Origin: Phorcus lineatus
Taxonomy: Eukaryota > Mollusca > Gastropoda > Trochida > Trochidae
DNA: 64,000 nucleotides
NCBI GenBank assembly: GCA_921293015.1
Contig: OV121096.1
Location: forward strand, 27,105,729-27,169,728
Direction: 5' to 3'
In this document: positions 1 through 13,338 of the stretch, in pieces
Layout: each line of letters begins with the position of its first letter
How positions within the stretch are numbered: position 1 is the stretch's first letter
Notes under the pieces: model-generated
What the model was told of the DNA's origin: nothing
What the model saw: only the letters and a program-made list of their open reading frames with translations
The model's database searches: none
Translations under genes and position numbers: made by a program

Positions 1-1324
1 TTAACGGTTTGTTTTAATATTCAAAAAATATAATATATCTTGACTCGTACAGAGATAAACAAATATTGTTCATTTCATTGAAAGATTGTTCATATGTAAT
101 GTCAAAAAAACCCCTAAAGTGTACTTAGACTTAAAAATGTTTTTATTGCTAGTTCAAAGTGATATTTTATATCTGTTTATAAATTCCGAAACGAGACATT
201 ATTTTCGATGTACAGCCGTTATGACATGAAATTTTCTCTAATCAAATAATTGTTTAACCCTAACGTCAAGGGTCATAAATACTTTGACCAATACACTGCT
301 TTAATGGCGAAGTCTATATAAATAACGTTCGTTTACAGATATATGTGATTTATCATAAATGACAAATTTATAGATGCCTGTATTAACTGAAAGACTTGTC
401 AAGACTCGTTTGAGTTAAAGAGACTTGTTCTCTCGTGCATAAGTATCACATTTTCACATTAAGTTTAAGGGACATAGAGTCGGGTCATATATAACTTCAT
501 AAGTGGTGCTATATGAACGAGAAGAAATGGTTATTTCTCAAATTTGCAGCTGAATGATTATCAGTTCAGTATGATTACAATAAACAGGCCAAAAGTCGAG
601 ATTTGTGATCGAAAACCGGACAATGACTCATCTGTAATTTTAAAAACTTATTTACAGCTGACATAACGACAAATATAGGTAGGTACCGCTTAGTAGATAA
701 TTTAATTTTGCATTAACGAGATTAAGATGTAACTGCAGAAAGGCGATTTGGACTTAACTAAGGGCATGGGATATTTTGCTCTCATTAAAGCGTCATACAA
801 AATATACGAAACATACTCTGTGTTTAAATGTAATAAGAAAGAACCATGAATAATCCTATATTTCAGGCAATCTAGAGCTCCCAACATGTTTTAGACTTAA
901 GAGGGCATAAGAGGACCTGGTCGAGAGACAAGGGCATATAAACTGAGATTTCGACTTGCCGTTTTGGCTTAAAAGTTCGTTCGTTTTGTAACAATGTATA
1001 TATACGGGGAGGGGGGTGGTTTCAGGGAGTTCGAACCCCCTCATCTGGTATAAATAAAATAAATGGGCTGACACCCCTCCACCACTGCAATATAAAGATA
1101 TTCTAAAATTGAGGAGATACAGATGTTTATAAGTGAAAGAATTAAGTTTCAATTGATTATTCATCATATACTAAAAAAAAGAATGAAATTATATCCAAAA
1201 AAATTAGAAAAAAGACATATATGTATTACAAATAAAATATATTTGAAAGCAAAGTTGAGTCAAACATGCATTGACTTGACTACTTTTATCTTTGGGACGA
1301 CATAATATTTACCAAAGTATACAT
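1..1324. other. Gene-free AT-rich stretch
   Basis: No open frame here has coding character and no splice-flanked conserved segment was found. The only recognisable structure is a diverged copy of a dispersed repeat at about 480-695. At 1010-1085 there is a G-rich/C-rich patch; its minus strand has a short tRNA B-box-like string (GTTCGAACTCC). That string is too little to call a tRNA or SINE. Confidence 0.5.
480..695 (+). repeat. Diverged copy of a dispersed repeat (family D)
   Basis: The stretch shares ordered blocks with 27535-27780: a string containing 'agttcagtat', then 'gtgatcgaaaaccggac' with a nearby 'atgactca', then 'agc.g.cataacgaca'. The middle block is also found at 20880-21356 and 24735-25166, and on the opposite strand near 20221-20290. 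No open frame is conserved among the copies, so it is read as a non-coding dispersed element. Confidence 0.5.
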
Positions 1325-2760
1325 ATTGAAGGCGACAAGTGTTTTATGTCTAACAAACAAACCTGACCTATTCCCAGGTATGCACCTGTTTGTCGCCCGC
1401 AATCAAGCGCTAAAGGTATGTACATGGCAAATTAGTTTAACTGTCCAATCCAATTGGTCATGTTGGTCAGTGTTACGTAATGATGATAGAGAACCCCGGA
1501 GGTCCTACAGTACTTCGTGTACGTTCTGTAAAACATGATCAACCTAAATATCTAAAGTTACATACAGTAATCTTCATCAAATTTAGTTGGGTTTTAGTCA
1601 TGCCAAAACAAGATATGTGTTGATCAAAGTTCAAGCCATTGCATAATTTTGCATGATATCAGGGCAAGTGTACAAGGTTAAAGAGCTATTGACTACAACC
1701 AGCGCACGTTTGTCTCCTTGTCTGCTATTGATGAGTTTCCATAACGTTGAACTACTAATTAACTACCATCATCGTGGTACATTCAAAAAAAATTGTCGAT
1801 TTTTAGACAAAAGTGACGAATAAAATCGACATATAGTGTCACTTTACATAAAAGGTGGACATTTTATAATATGGTAAATTTGGCAACTGTCAGTACTCCC
1901 TGATTGGTTGACAATCATAATTGCCTTCAACAATATAATATATGTCAAAATATGATTGGTAATTGTTTAAATAGAAACACACTCTTGACTCATCAGTTGC
2001 GTTTTTCTTAAATGAAGTGTACGGATAGTCAATAGTATCAATTATACGATGTTGCATAATCAAAACATTAACTCTCTTTTTATAGTATTTACAATGGTTA
2101 GTGATCTCTCCAACTCTTTTCAGCTTAGTTGAAGGAATTTACCTAACGCATGCCAAAGAACACCAAAAGGTTGTTTACTTAAGATCGGATGACGTAACAA
2201 GAAAACAGCAGTATTGATTTCGATTTGTTTACAAAAGAAATTAGTGTCTCCTTCAATGGTATCCCTTCAATCTATGCAGTTGGCAGTATTGTGTAAGATG
2301 TTAGTCCGTTAAACACCTATGACACAACGTAAAAGAACACCAACAAAAGGAACACAAATCTTAAAGGGACGTGGCTCAAACTTCTGAACACCTTGCTATA
2401 AGTAACAGATGTTGGTGCAATTCCATTCTGATCAAAATCGACCGTGTTCCGAGGAATAAAAGGAAAAATCTCTCTACCTAGACTCGAATTGTTTTTACTG
2501 GTGCCATTCAGTACATGGATAACCTTAAGTTTAGAAAGTTCTTATGAATGAATAAAATTATGTAGCTTTTACCCGAAGAAGGGACTTTAATGTAGCCCAA
2601 AAGAATGTTGCATGAAGTAGATAAGAAAATTGTCGCCCATGACGTTTGTCCTTATTACTACACAAACATATAACAGCCTTTGAAAATGTATGGACAAGAA
2701 ATAGCCCAGAAACGACTTTTGAAATAAATGCAGATGATGTCATCCATATGATGTATCAAT
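1325..2760 (+). repeat. Segmental duplication, copy A
   Basis: This block is duplicated at 3180-5120. The first 190 bases (about 1325-1515) match 3205-3400 closely; both contain 'aacaaacaaacctgacctatt' with minor changes, 'caatcaagcgctaaaggtat' and 'gtgttacgtaatgatgat'. Bases from about 1700 on match from about 4262 ('tttgtctccttgtct'), through 'ccaaagaacacca' (2153 and 4711) to the 'ttatgtagctt' block (2560 and 5044). Open frames are short and not conserved between copies. Confidence 0.75.
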
Positions 2761-3179
2761 ACGTAAGTTCTTAAAGCCTGTCAGAAAGATGATACCATAA
2801 GAAACGAAGATACGTCAATTAAAATAAATTAGGATGTTGCCTCTGCTAAGGTTTACCTTATGTTACTGCACCAACGGCTGAATACCTTTGAACTTAAAGG
2901 GAAAAGCTTAAGAAATATCTTGAAAAAAATACAAAATGTCCCCGATTAGATTGTCTAATATTACCTTACCTCATCAACGTCTATATATCTTTGAGGAAGA
3001 TGGAGAAAAACGTATCACATAAACGTAAGAAAATTCAGAAGTTTTCATACATACAGTTTGTCTCCTATTACTACACCAACTTTTGAATGCCTTCATTTCC
3101 ATCTTCTGGTCAACCATCTTAGGCAGTAATGCATTTCAACAGTTTGTCGGCCTTTACTTTGCAATAATGCTGCGAGTAT

Positions 3180-5120
3180 TGGAAAATATTTGCTTTGCAC
3201 GAAACAAACTTACCAAAGTACACATATCGAAGGAGAGAAATGTTTTATGTCAAACAAACAAACCTGACCTATTCCGAGTTATGCATCTGTTTGTCAGCCT
3301 CAATCAAGCGCTAAAGGTATGTATATGGCAAATTAGTTTCACCGTCCAATCCAATTGGTCATGGTTGGTCAGTGTTACGTAATGATGATGGAGAATCACG
3401 AATGTTTTGCTTTGAGAATGCTTTGGTACTTTAACTTTAAAGTTAAATAGAGTATTTTTTTAAATATTACGTGGCACAATACCATTGGATGCTCTTCAAA
3501 GTTTAAGTTAATCCAATAGAATTTCATGTTGACTCATCCCCAAAATGCCGAATTTTGAAGATACAATTTTCTTGCATAATATTCGAGCAGAGGCCTTATA
3601 TACACTGAGCAAAAAAGTTTACTGTTGGGACCATTGGATTTTTTCAAATTTGAAAATTCTGGTTTGTGAAACTACATCTTTTACTCATAAGCTTATTGTT
3701 AAGTAAAAATAATCAACCAAACATTAACATGAAAATGTGGTTAACCGGAAAAATACAGGTATTTCAATGTCAGAAACATGGGCTCAGAGACAAAACACAT
3801 TATTGGAACCATCTAAAACTGAATCAGCAGTGTGTATGCCCACCTCGTGTATAAATAACGGCATGAAAACAACTTGAAAAGCTCAGGAGAAGATTCTATG
3901 AGAGTCAATGAGGAAATTAATGACATCGACGTCAGCAAACTCATTAACGATACCCATTCACGACATCCACAATTCACATGAAGAATGCAGGAAATGTTGA
4001 GGAAGATAGCTAGGGTGAAAAAATTTGCCATAAATGAAAAATTAAAACCCTGATAAACAATGTCAACATACCATATGAAGTAACTGGTCCTTAACCTCTT
4101 TCGCCACTGCAGGATTGTATGCTAACCCAACCCAAATATGCCAAATGCAAGCAAATTTATTTGCTTTGCATGATATCCAAGCAGAGGCATTATATTTGTT
4201 CAGAAGCCTAATTTTAACTTTACAAGTGAACACGGTTAAATATCTTTTTACTTTAAGCAACACATTTTGTCTCCTTGTCTACTATTCATAAGTTCCCATA
4301 ACGTTGACATACAAAATGGCTACGATCATCGTGGTGCATTTGCCAAAACAAATATCGAGTTGTACATAAAAATGACGAAATCAATGGACATACATTACCA
4401 CATTACAGAAACAATTAGCATTTTATAGTATGGCAATTTAGGCAACAGTCTTGATAAAATGTCATTGGTTGCAACTCCAGTTCAAAAGATAATTGGTATC
4501 GGTTAAACAACGTCCTGGTGTATCAATATAAACACGCACTTGACTCAATAATTCAGCATTTCATACCAAATTAGGTACATGCGAATAGTCAATGACAACA
4601 AGTACGCGATGTTGCATAACCAAACCATCAACATTGTGTACATAGGATATAAATTTTTAAAATCTTTTCAACTCTTTTGGGCATGGTTGAATAAATTTAC
4701 ATAACGTAAACCAAAGAACACCACAAAGTCGTGTCCTTAAGTGCGGATGACATAACAAGAAAACAAAACTATTGATTTCTATTTGTTTACGAAAGAAATC
4801 AGTGTCTCCTTCAAACTCTACAGTCGACAGTACGATGTCAGTGATTTCAACACAATAGACTCAAAGTACTAGAATACCGACATACCGAACACAAAAGAAT
4901 CTCAGTGGGCTATGGTTGAAACGTCTGAGCTCATTGCTATAATTAACAATTTCAACGCAGTAAGGTGTTGGTTCAATGATATATACAATTCAGTACATGG
5001 GTAACCTTAAGAAATACCAGACAATTGTCATGGATAAATAACATTATGTAGCTTGTATCCGGAAAAGGGCTTTAAAGTAGCCCCAAAACGCTTAGTGAAA
5101 TATATAAAGAAATTGCCAGT
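3180..5120 (+). repeat. Segmental duplication, copy B (with extra ~750 bp)
   Basis: This is the partner of 1325-2760 in the same orientation. It carries about 750 bp of additional sequence (about 3420-4200) between the first and second matched blocks, so the offset between copies grows from about 1.88 kb to about 2.5 kb. The extra segment has its own short repeats: 'cataatattcgagcagaggc' (3575) resembles 'catgatatccaagcagaggc' (4169). No gene is recognised. Confidence 0.7.
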
Positions 5121-5129
5121 TGTCTTGTA

Positions 5130-7440
5130 TTACTTAAGAAACTTAAAATTTTCTTGAAGAATAGGGTACAAGAATATTCCAGCAATACCGTGTGAAATAA
5201 AAAAAGGAGTTTTCATCTTGTATCGTATTACAACAGCAAGTTTTAAAAGCCTTTAAAGAATGAAGACATTAAAGGCACTAGTGCACGCTTTTACGATTTA
5301 AATTGGCTATTTTAAAGTTTAAGAGGACTTCTGCATTCACTTAAGCTTTCTATCGATGCAATGAAATACTTAAAATTCTTTACAGTTGACCTGAAATCAA
5401 CAATGAAAAAGTTTAGACAGCCGCTGTCGGCTTGGACATATAAAAAATCTATGGTTAGCTGTGCACAAAACGGATAAATTATGGACAGTTGAACGCGGCT
5501 GATCTAGTATTATATGCCGCTATTGAATTTACCTAAACTCTGTACTGAGAACAAAGAATGAAATATGTTTTACGAAAGCAATGTTGTAAATAAACCGATT
5601 TCATAACACAGAATTAGCATTGTTATTAGATTGAGCAAAGCGGCTGCCGTTTCCACTTTTCTGGTTATAAGCAAAATTTTAATATTTCCGATGTCGTAGT
5701 TCATGCGGATTTAATGTTACGTTACATTAAATACTTCCGGCCTTTAAAAATAAACTTTACTACCTGAATACGTAAATATTTGTTAAATAACTTGCGAGGT
5801 AGATTACTTGATTGAGGATCGTGAGTAAAATCGAGAGATCTGCAGTATCTTTGCATTCGTTGTGTTTACGAACTATTAGAGTGCACTAGTGCGTTTAAGT
5901 AACAGAGAAACTTCGATTGAAACAAATTAAGATATTGTCATATTTGTTTTGTAATACTATCTTTTTCAAAAGGAAAAAAAAACGAACTAGCCAAAAAACT
6001 AAATTTGATTACAGGATTCTGTATGTTAACCCCCAGACTGCTGCACTTGTACCAGTGGTAATGTAAGAGAGAGAATGAAAAGTGTCAAGCGTGTGCTTGG
6101 TTTACTGAAGCTGTTTTTCACGCCGAGTTCAACAATAGCCAATGCTAGCCTCGGGGTACATCGACACACGAATTATTCATCGGATGATTGTATCAGAACA
6201 GTTTGTCTTGATGTTGTATAATTCCTCGGAGGAGATGAGATAAAGCAATTTAATACAACTAATACAACGTTAAATGCCTCAAGTAACGATCACAAACTGC
6301 ATACGCATAAAATGCATTGGGTCATAGTGGATGGTAACCTGGACCTGTCTCTTGTACAGTTGTACACAGTTGTTTGTTTTTTGAAAATAAAAGTGATTAT
6401 AGATGGTATGTCTGCATTTAGATATAGGTGCGCCCTTACTTGGAATGTTAAGAGGTGAAAGCTATAAGTGAACCTGTCGTCGATGTCTTGACATTCCCGT
6501 ACATTTTTTGGAATAGAATCCCACTAGGGACGTCTACAAGGGCGAAAGTTGGGCACGGAAAGGGGGAGGGGGGCGGGACCGAGGGAGTTAGAAGATAAGA
6601 AGAGAGACTTGGACATACATTTGTTCGACCCCCTGCCCTGCACCTTTTGATATTTAAAGATTTCTCATTCGGTAAGGATTGGCTGAGCACATAGGGGTTA
6701 CACTTGAAATATTCTGTTAGAGAATTGTCCGTCAGTGTTCGGCCGTATTCTGTCGTGTCCGTCTCACAAGTAAAACTAGCATCGGAAAAATACAATTAAA
6801 CTCATTGCACTGGGCTCGAATTATGATTACCATGTTCAATCTCTGGGAAATGTCAAGATGACGTTTTTTAGTGTATATTGTGATTGAGTTCTAAGAGCGA
6901 TCTCTTTACAGCGGTATATCTGATCACGTAGACGGATTTAAACTTTGAAATGTTAGTAATACATATTAATAATCCTTTCACTCGCATGTATTTTCATTTG
7001 AAGTCATAAATCACCATGTGTAACTGTACATTGCAAATTTACAAAATCTTTCATATTACGTCTTTATAAGAGGCGATCAGTCCTGCAGTGCACAACTGTA
7101 CCATGATCGTTTTTACCAATATCAAAATAAAAAATACCGTTATAAATGTTTTCAACGTACATATCACGAGTGAAAGGTAAGAAATAGGGTATCATCACTT
7201 ATCTGACTCGTTGGTTGTTATGTTTCGTGACACATCCACACAACGGAGATATTTTATCAAACGTATTGGACAACTTCACCATTGAATATGTCACCTTGTC
7301 TTTTCACGGGACTCTAAGAGTAGACCTTCAATCAATTTGAGAAAAAGAACACAATGAAAAAAAACAATTGCAGAATTTCAGCTGGATGATCGTATTGCGT
7401 TACTGTATCTCACACACACATATATATATTTATATGATCA
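5130..7440. other. Gene-free region
   Basis: No supported gene was found. The longest frame (6448-6795, minus, 115 codons) has no recognisable domain and covers a purine-rich patch near 6550-6600. The rest is AT-rich non-coding sequence. Confidence 0.5.
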
Positions 7441-7448
7441 CCATTATT

Positions 7449-7614
<166 letters not shown>

Positions 7615-10600
7615 ATTTGAAAGTATTTGAAAAAGGGTTCACAAGTATACAGTGTAATATTTTCAAAGACAAATAATGACACATAGCCAACATTACATTA
7701 AATGGCCGTCAGCAGTTATCGCTTTATACGTGACGTGTAATAAGGTCGTAAAATGACATAATCGCATGTAGCTAAATATATATCGCATGAAATTTTATCA
7801 AAATGAAATGTGCAAAAAGACCCCAACGTGCTACCCAGTGCCTTTAAAAGCATCGTGTTTCCTTGCTTTGTTTACTGAATACATATGTCCTGGGTATGTT
7901 CAACTGGGCTATGGTTTCGTTGAGTAGAAAAATCTTAAGATATCTTCTTTGTCAAATGGCATAATTAAAAATATGATTGAAATTAATTTAATGGCAAAGC
8001 ATAAAGCTGCTTATAATGTTACATTGACGAAATATCAGCTTAGAAGTGCAACCCTCGAAATATATCGCTCAAAGAACCGTATATCTTTCCCTTTAGGTTG
8101 AATGGACATTTATGATATATTTTTTCACTCATAAGTCTTTATGACATTTTGATTGGGATAAAACTAAAATCTTAGAAGAAATCTACTAAAACGGATACGG
8201 TTATCTTAATCGATAGGCGCTCAACTGATAAGTCAGCGTTACTTCATTAATTGTATAGCTCTAGACGTACTGACGTATGAATGCAATTGGATTAGGGCTT
8301 GTTGAATGGTGACATTGGCGTATATGCAATGTATATCAAATTATCAATAACAGGGTACTGAGTACCATAGGGCTTCTACTCCACGGTACACTTCCGTGTC
8401 TGTAAATCTGTATTTATGTAACCGGTAGTGGCGTGACTTTTACGTAAGTAAAGGTTAATAAGCATATGTAAACATTGGAATACGTGACTAATGTCTTTGA
8501 AAGTGCCGGCACTGTTATTTATGAGGAAATGAAAAACAACTGTTATAGAAAAACCCATAGAAATCAATTGTTTTAAACTATTCTGGACGTCTCAAAAAAG
8601 TCTATCATTTACAGTCAAAAGAACATCACATACTTCAAACGAAATAAAATGATAAGAACTTTTGAAATGTTAAAATATCTAGACAGACAGACTACTTTAT
8701 GGTATGGGGTTTAAGTAGATAACGAGAAATTTGAAATCCATTTTGTAAACAAATCTTTAGTGAATCAGTTGAACACTGGATGTAACCTTGCGAAAGTGTA
8801 ACAGATCTCTTCAAGTCATAAAACACCCTTTAACGATGTGATTGAAGTGGTTACGTAAGTCTTCAGGTAAACTCCCGACACGATCTTGATAAAGGTGATC
8901 GTTAAGAAGTATAGGCGTTGCCCTTAACTGTGTCATTTACCTGTATATATTTACCTATATGCGTATCAGGTTTCTGTACATGAAAATCAATCTCGTCACC
9001 TCATTTTCCAAGACAACTCAATTATTCGTTTGGCCATCCTACGTTGTTAATTTCTCAATGTTTACCTGCAAAGCATAAAGATTAAACTGCATTTACTACT
9101 ATTTCTTTTTGAACGTTTAATGAATTTAATGTAAAAAGTAAATTTTGAACTAATCATACTTATCATAATCATAATATGTTCATATCTATTCTAATTCAAT
9201 ATAAAGTAATAAACGCCATTTAATTTCTATTCATTTGTTTTTTACATTTAAAATACAAAATACCATATAACATTTCATTTCCATTAACTTGCATACTCAT
9301 TCTAAAATTGGATAATGTGGGAGCCATAAATAAACCCGACACTATGTAATTTAAAAATGGAATGTAAAACTAGTTTGCAAACTTCTTTTCTTATAAAAAT
9401 ATGTATATCTTCAGACACAAATTATTTATTGGTGCAATGAAAACCAACCCGATTTTATTAACCTCGACCAACCCAGTATTACGTAAAACTCCCCATGAAA
9501 AGATCCAAGACGTAAAACAGACAAGTTTGTAAAGTGTTTCGTCATAATTCATGGCGAAGTCACGAATTGCTTGGTTTTATTAAAGCAAACATCACCCAAT
9601 TTACGCATACGTGTAATCCACAAAAGCTTAACACTCCAGCACACAGCATTGAGACAACGTTTCATTCATGCATTGCCTTTACAGCAAGTTTAACTTGAAT
9701 GACAGTCGTGCAGCTTTATATAGCCTCTATATTTACGTGTCCGGCGAGACTTGTGAAATTGACCAATCAGCGCCCACTAGAGGCGCGGCTAGGCGTTATC
9801 ATGTATATTTCATGTCGTTTGTCATCGATATTGATTTCTCAAGTGCTGAATATTCCCCCTAGTGAATTTGTCATCTGTATAAAATGAAATAAAAATTCGT
9901 TTCGCACCCGCTCTAAATCATGGACAAGAAGCCATTAATTTAAATAAAAGCATAATTTTAAAATATTTTTTTATATGTTTTTATATGTTTACAATGTCAT
10001 ACGATACCTTAACAGCTTATCTCAAAGACAATTTTGAATATTGGAAAACGTAATAAAACCCATTTTGAATATAAACATTTACATGTGTACCAAAAATAAC
10101 AATAATAAAATAAATCAAGTAAAAACAAATAATAAACAATTTTAGATAAGATTTAATCTTAGGCCATATTCTCAACAAAACCTAATTTCATGAGGAATAG
10201 CTCATTTTCAAATTTGTAAGTTTAATTGAATGTCTTCAAACCGAATTTTCAGAAAAATCCGATAGCTATACTTCGACCCTTTACAATGCAATAGACTTCT
10301 TATCTTACACCACAAATTAAAGTGTTTGATAATGACTTATGATAAGAGTTAAAAGGTGTATTTGTTTGTTTACCCAATATCAAACTTCAATATACACAGA
10401 ATAAACCTGTTGAGAAGTTTATGGCTCAATTAATCACCTCACTTAACCCCATTAGCAGCCGAAAATGGAAATAAGAGTTATCTCTCCCCTGTTAGGACAA
10501 TCGCCTCGATTTGTATAAATGTATTGGTTTCTGAAGCTTGACGCCATAAGTGTTAGTGTGTCAGGAGTATAACAATAAACCTTACATTTATCAGATAAAG

Positions 10601-12050
10601 ATATTTAAAACATAAAATGCAGATTAGTATGTTAACAATGCACATTTAGCTGCGCATAGAATTTCATTCAAAGGTAATAGCCATTATAAGTTTCTTTCAA
10701 CATCCATATATAGCAATAACAACGAGCACTTGTTCTTTCTATTTTGTTATTTAAAAGGAAAGGTTACTGAAGTAACACCTACTTACGAAATGTAAGGTGG
10801 AAAATATTATTTGAGTTACCCCTTTTTGGAAAATATGAGGTTTAACATGTTAATCACGAATTTATTAATAATCATTTAAAACTTTCAAGTGCATTATTTC
10901 ATTTTTGTCTATAATGCATCACCGTAAGGCACTGCTTTCAGTTCACAAAGAATACACTATGATGCCCATGCAGATGATTTCCAATCTAGATAAGTGAAGC
11001 AGTTATGCTTAGAGATAGGGATACCGAATACATAACATAAAACACACAATTGATACCAATGTGTAAGCAAAACGCATGTAATAAATGCATTCCGTTTTTT
11101 CTTAATTCATCTACATTTGATAAAACATACTTTATATTCAAACAGATCGTGAAGATTAACTCCAGAGCATTTTAAGGATAGTCCTATCGGGGTATTTTCT
11201 TTGGAAACGAAATTCAAGGGGACATATGTCATTAATACATTATCATGACACAACACACTTGAGATATATTACAGAGGGGGTTAATTTTGTTGTTGTTTAA
11301 AATTGGAAAACATGACATATAAGAGCGCACATTTGGTAAAATTACAAACATGAGAAGCTAGCCATTCATCGGCGCAACGAGTGTGAAAAGCCTTGCTACG
11401 GCATTACAAAGCATTGTTGATTGGTCTTATCAAAAATGATTTAAAAATGTGTGGAACTTAAACAATAACTATCTCGCAATAGTTCAGCCAATGAAAACAT
11501 CGCATGCATCGATAACATATTTGTTGTCACACAGGCTATGCAATGATGCAGTCGCTAAATAAGACGAATTTGTTCTATAAAGAATTCTCAAAGTGCAAAA
11601 TGCATATATGAATAAAATTTAGCTTTTCGAAAGCATACGGAAAATACTGAAACGTTTTGAAACGGCATCGCTGATTGCACAACTAACTTTGATTGCATTT
11701 AAAGAGTTACCTTTATTTATATTAAATGAATGCTTCATCATTTTCCGAATTAGTGTTTGATGTTATGTGTCTTTGTATGCCATCAGATGTACACTCGCCG
11801 TTGGGAGAGAATGAGAGCTCTAGTGCTAGACCAAGCAAAATAGCATTACAACCACTGTCGAATGGACATGGCTGTACAACCGTACAACAAGGACATATGG
11901 TCTCAAATTCGAGTCTTTTTGGCTCTTTAAAATTATTTCAAACATCATTCACAGTCTGATTAAATCGACCGAGTCTCAAAATATTGACTACACCGAGATA
12001 CGAACTTATCCCACCCTGGGGTTTCCTCTCAACTACCAACTAATCGAACG
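7615..12050. other. Gene-free region
   Basis: About 4.4 kb of AT-rich sequence without a supportable coding segment. The open frames (for example 8376-8567 minus, 9668-9887 plus, 11726-11959 plus) are short, show no family resemblance and are not bordered by convincing splice sites. No clear repeat relationship to the rest of the window was noticed. Confidence 0.45.
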
Positions 12051-12055
12051 AGTCA

Positions 12056-12104
12056 GAATATATATATATATATATGTGTATGTGTGTGTATGTATGTATA
12101 TATA
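12056..12104. repeat. (TA)n/(TG)n microsatellite
   Basis: Run of TA dinucleotides followed by 'tgtatgtgtgtgtatgtatg' and more TA. It lies about 50 bp outside the left end of the nested transposon complex. Confidence 0.85.
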
Positions 12105-12324
12105 TCATCTCCCTAGGAAAGTAGTCTCTTCAGTGATGATGAGTGATCACGTAAAGCAGGGACCTTATATAGGGATATTATATAGTTACCTCCCTTGAAC
12201 GAAGAAGTGCAGCGAAATCGAGCTGGTGAAAAAATCGGTATTTTTGTGAGTTGAATGCAAAAACACTACAAATATTACCCACAAAGACATTGTCATATAC
12301 ACGATATACGTTTCATAACGCAAA

Positions 12325-13338
12325 ATGGACTCAAATTCACTGAAATTAGCCGATAGAGACATAAATGTGCTCGGCAACGATTGTGCAGTAGACTTTGTGA
12401 ACAGTGTAATGGCGGGCGGTAGCCAACCAGTTGAAGTTATGCTTGTCGGTGAAAGTGAGAAACCCAAACATGGACTTAGCACCAACACTAGTAATAACAC
12501 CTGTAGGAAAAGAAGTCTCTCACATTCAGAGCTTATTAATTCGAGGGAGGTTACGAAAAAGTCAAAAGGTGGAAGTGATGATGTAAACAGTCCAGTTTTC
12601 GATCACCAATCTGGTTCAGAAAATCGTGAGACAGAAGATGCTAGCAATAGACACATTTTGGAAGCAGTTACAAAGTTGTCTTCAGATTTTCAATGTTCCT
12701 TCGTTTCTCTGAACACTCGTATTGAACATTTAGAAAATAATTTGGAGGAATCTATTGCAAACAAGCTTGCTTCCAAGTTTAAAAGCATAGCATCACAAGT
12801 AGTGAGCGAGGAGCTGAAGAGTGTTAGAAAGGAATTTGATGAGAAATACCAAATGATAAATAAAAGTTTTGATGTACTGAAAAGCAAGTGTGAAAATGTT
12901 GGTCAATCATATGCAAATGTTGCTAGTACAAGTGCTAACAAAGAGAGTATAGAAAATAATGTTGTTATTAGAAACCTGAAGTACCATCCTGACGAAGCTA
13001 AGGACCACAAGCTCACACATCACAAGGTATCTGCCCTTATCAAGGATGGTCTCAAACTGAACAATGTTAAGGTGCTTACAGCTGAGAGAAAGCAGGGTAG
13101 GGGTGAGAATCCAGGCATCATTAAAGTGAAGCTCTCTTGTAGAGAACATAAAGTAACTCTCCTCAAGGCAAAATCAAAACTCAGAGACTCACAGGTTTAC
13201 AAGAATGTCTTTATTGACAGTGAACTCTCACGAGATGATTTAAGAACACAACATACACTCAGAACAATTCTAAGAGAAATGGGAAAAGAAAATAAATTCA
13301 ATGTATATGGCTCTCGCCTTGTACCTAAAAAGCAATAG
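12325..13338 (+). CDS. LINE ORF1 protein (RNA-binding, L1-ORF1p-like)
   Basis: Predicted 337-residue nucleic-acid-binding protein of the retrotransposon; by family knowledge such proteins coat the element RNA and act as chaperones in the ribonucleoprotein. Residues about 1-100 are polar and probably disordered. Residues about 108-190 are heptad-rich and charged, consistent with a trimerising coiled coil (LNTRIEHLENNLEESI, then LKSVRKEFDEKYQMINKSF). Residues about 212-300 look like an RRM, starting with VVIRNLKYHPDEAKDHK, followed by a basic C-terminal domain with RTILREMGKENKF. No CCHC zinc knuckles were seen. The start is the first ATG in the frame (context gcaaaATGG). It ends in UAG at 13336-13338, and the open frame continues directly into ORF2 in the same phase. 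Confidence 0.8.
   Translation: MDSNSLKLADRDINVLGNDCAVDFVNSVMAGGSQPVEVMLVGESEKPKHGLSTNTSNNTCRKRSLSHSELINSREVTKKSKGGSDDVNSPVFDHQSGSENRETEDASNRHILEAVTKLSSDFQCSFVSLNTRIEHLENNLEESIANKLASKFKSIASQVVSEELKSVRKEFDEKYQMINKSFDVLKSKCENVGQSYANVASTSANKESIENNVVIRNLKYHPDEAKDHKLTHHKVSALIKDGLKLNNVKVLTAERKQGRGENPGIIKVKLSCREHKVTLLKAKSKLRDSQVYKNVFIDSELSRDDLRTQHTLRTILREMGKENKFNVYGSRLVPKKQ
13336..13338 (+). other. Single in-frame UAG separating LINE ORF1 and ORF2
   Basis: ORF1 (from 12325) and ORF2 share one reading frame, and this amber codon (context CAA UAG GAC) is the only stop between 12325 and 16879. The endonuclease homology begins within a few codons after it (CLWNVGGWS at 13354-13380). There is no AUG in this frame until 13936. 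Confidence 0.9.

Noticed and set aside
1010..1085. tRNA or SINE on the minus strand
   Set aside because: Only a B-box-like GTTCGAACTCC string; no A box at the right distance and no cloverleaf could be drawn.
6448..6795. 115-codon minus frame
   Set aside because: No domain, no start context, no splice partners; the purine-rich patch explains the absence of stops.
12186..12500. 104-codon minus-strand frame over the LINE 5' end
   Set aside because: Shadow of the LINE leader and ORF1; no domain.
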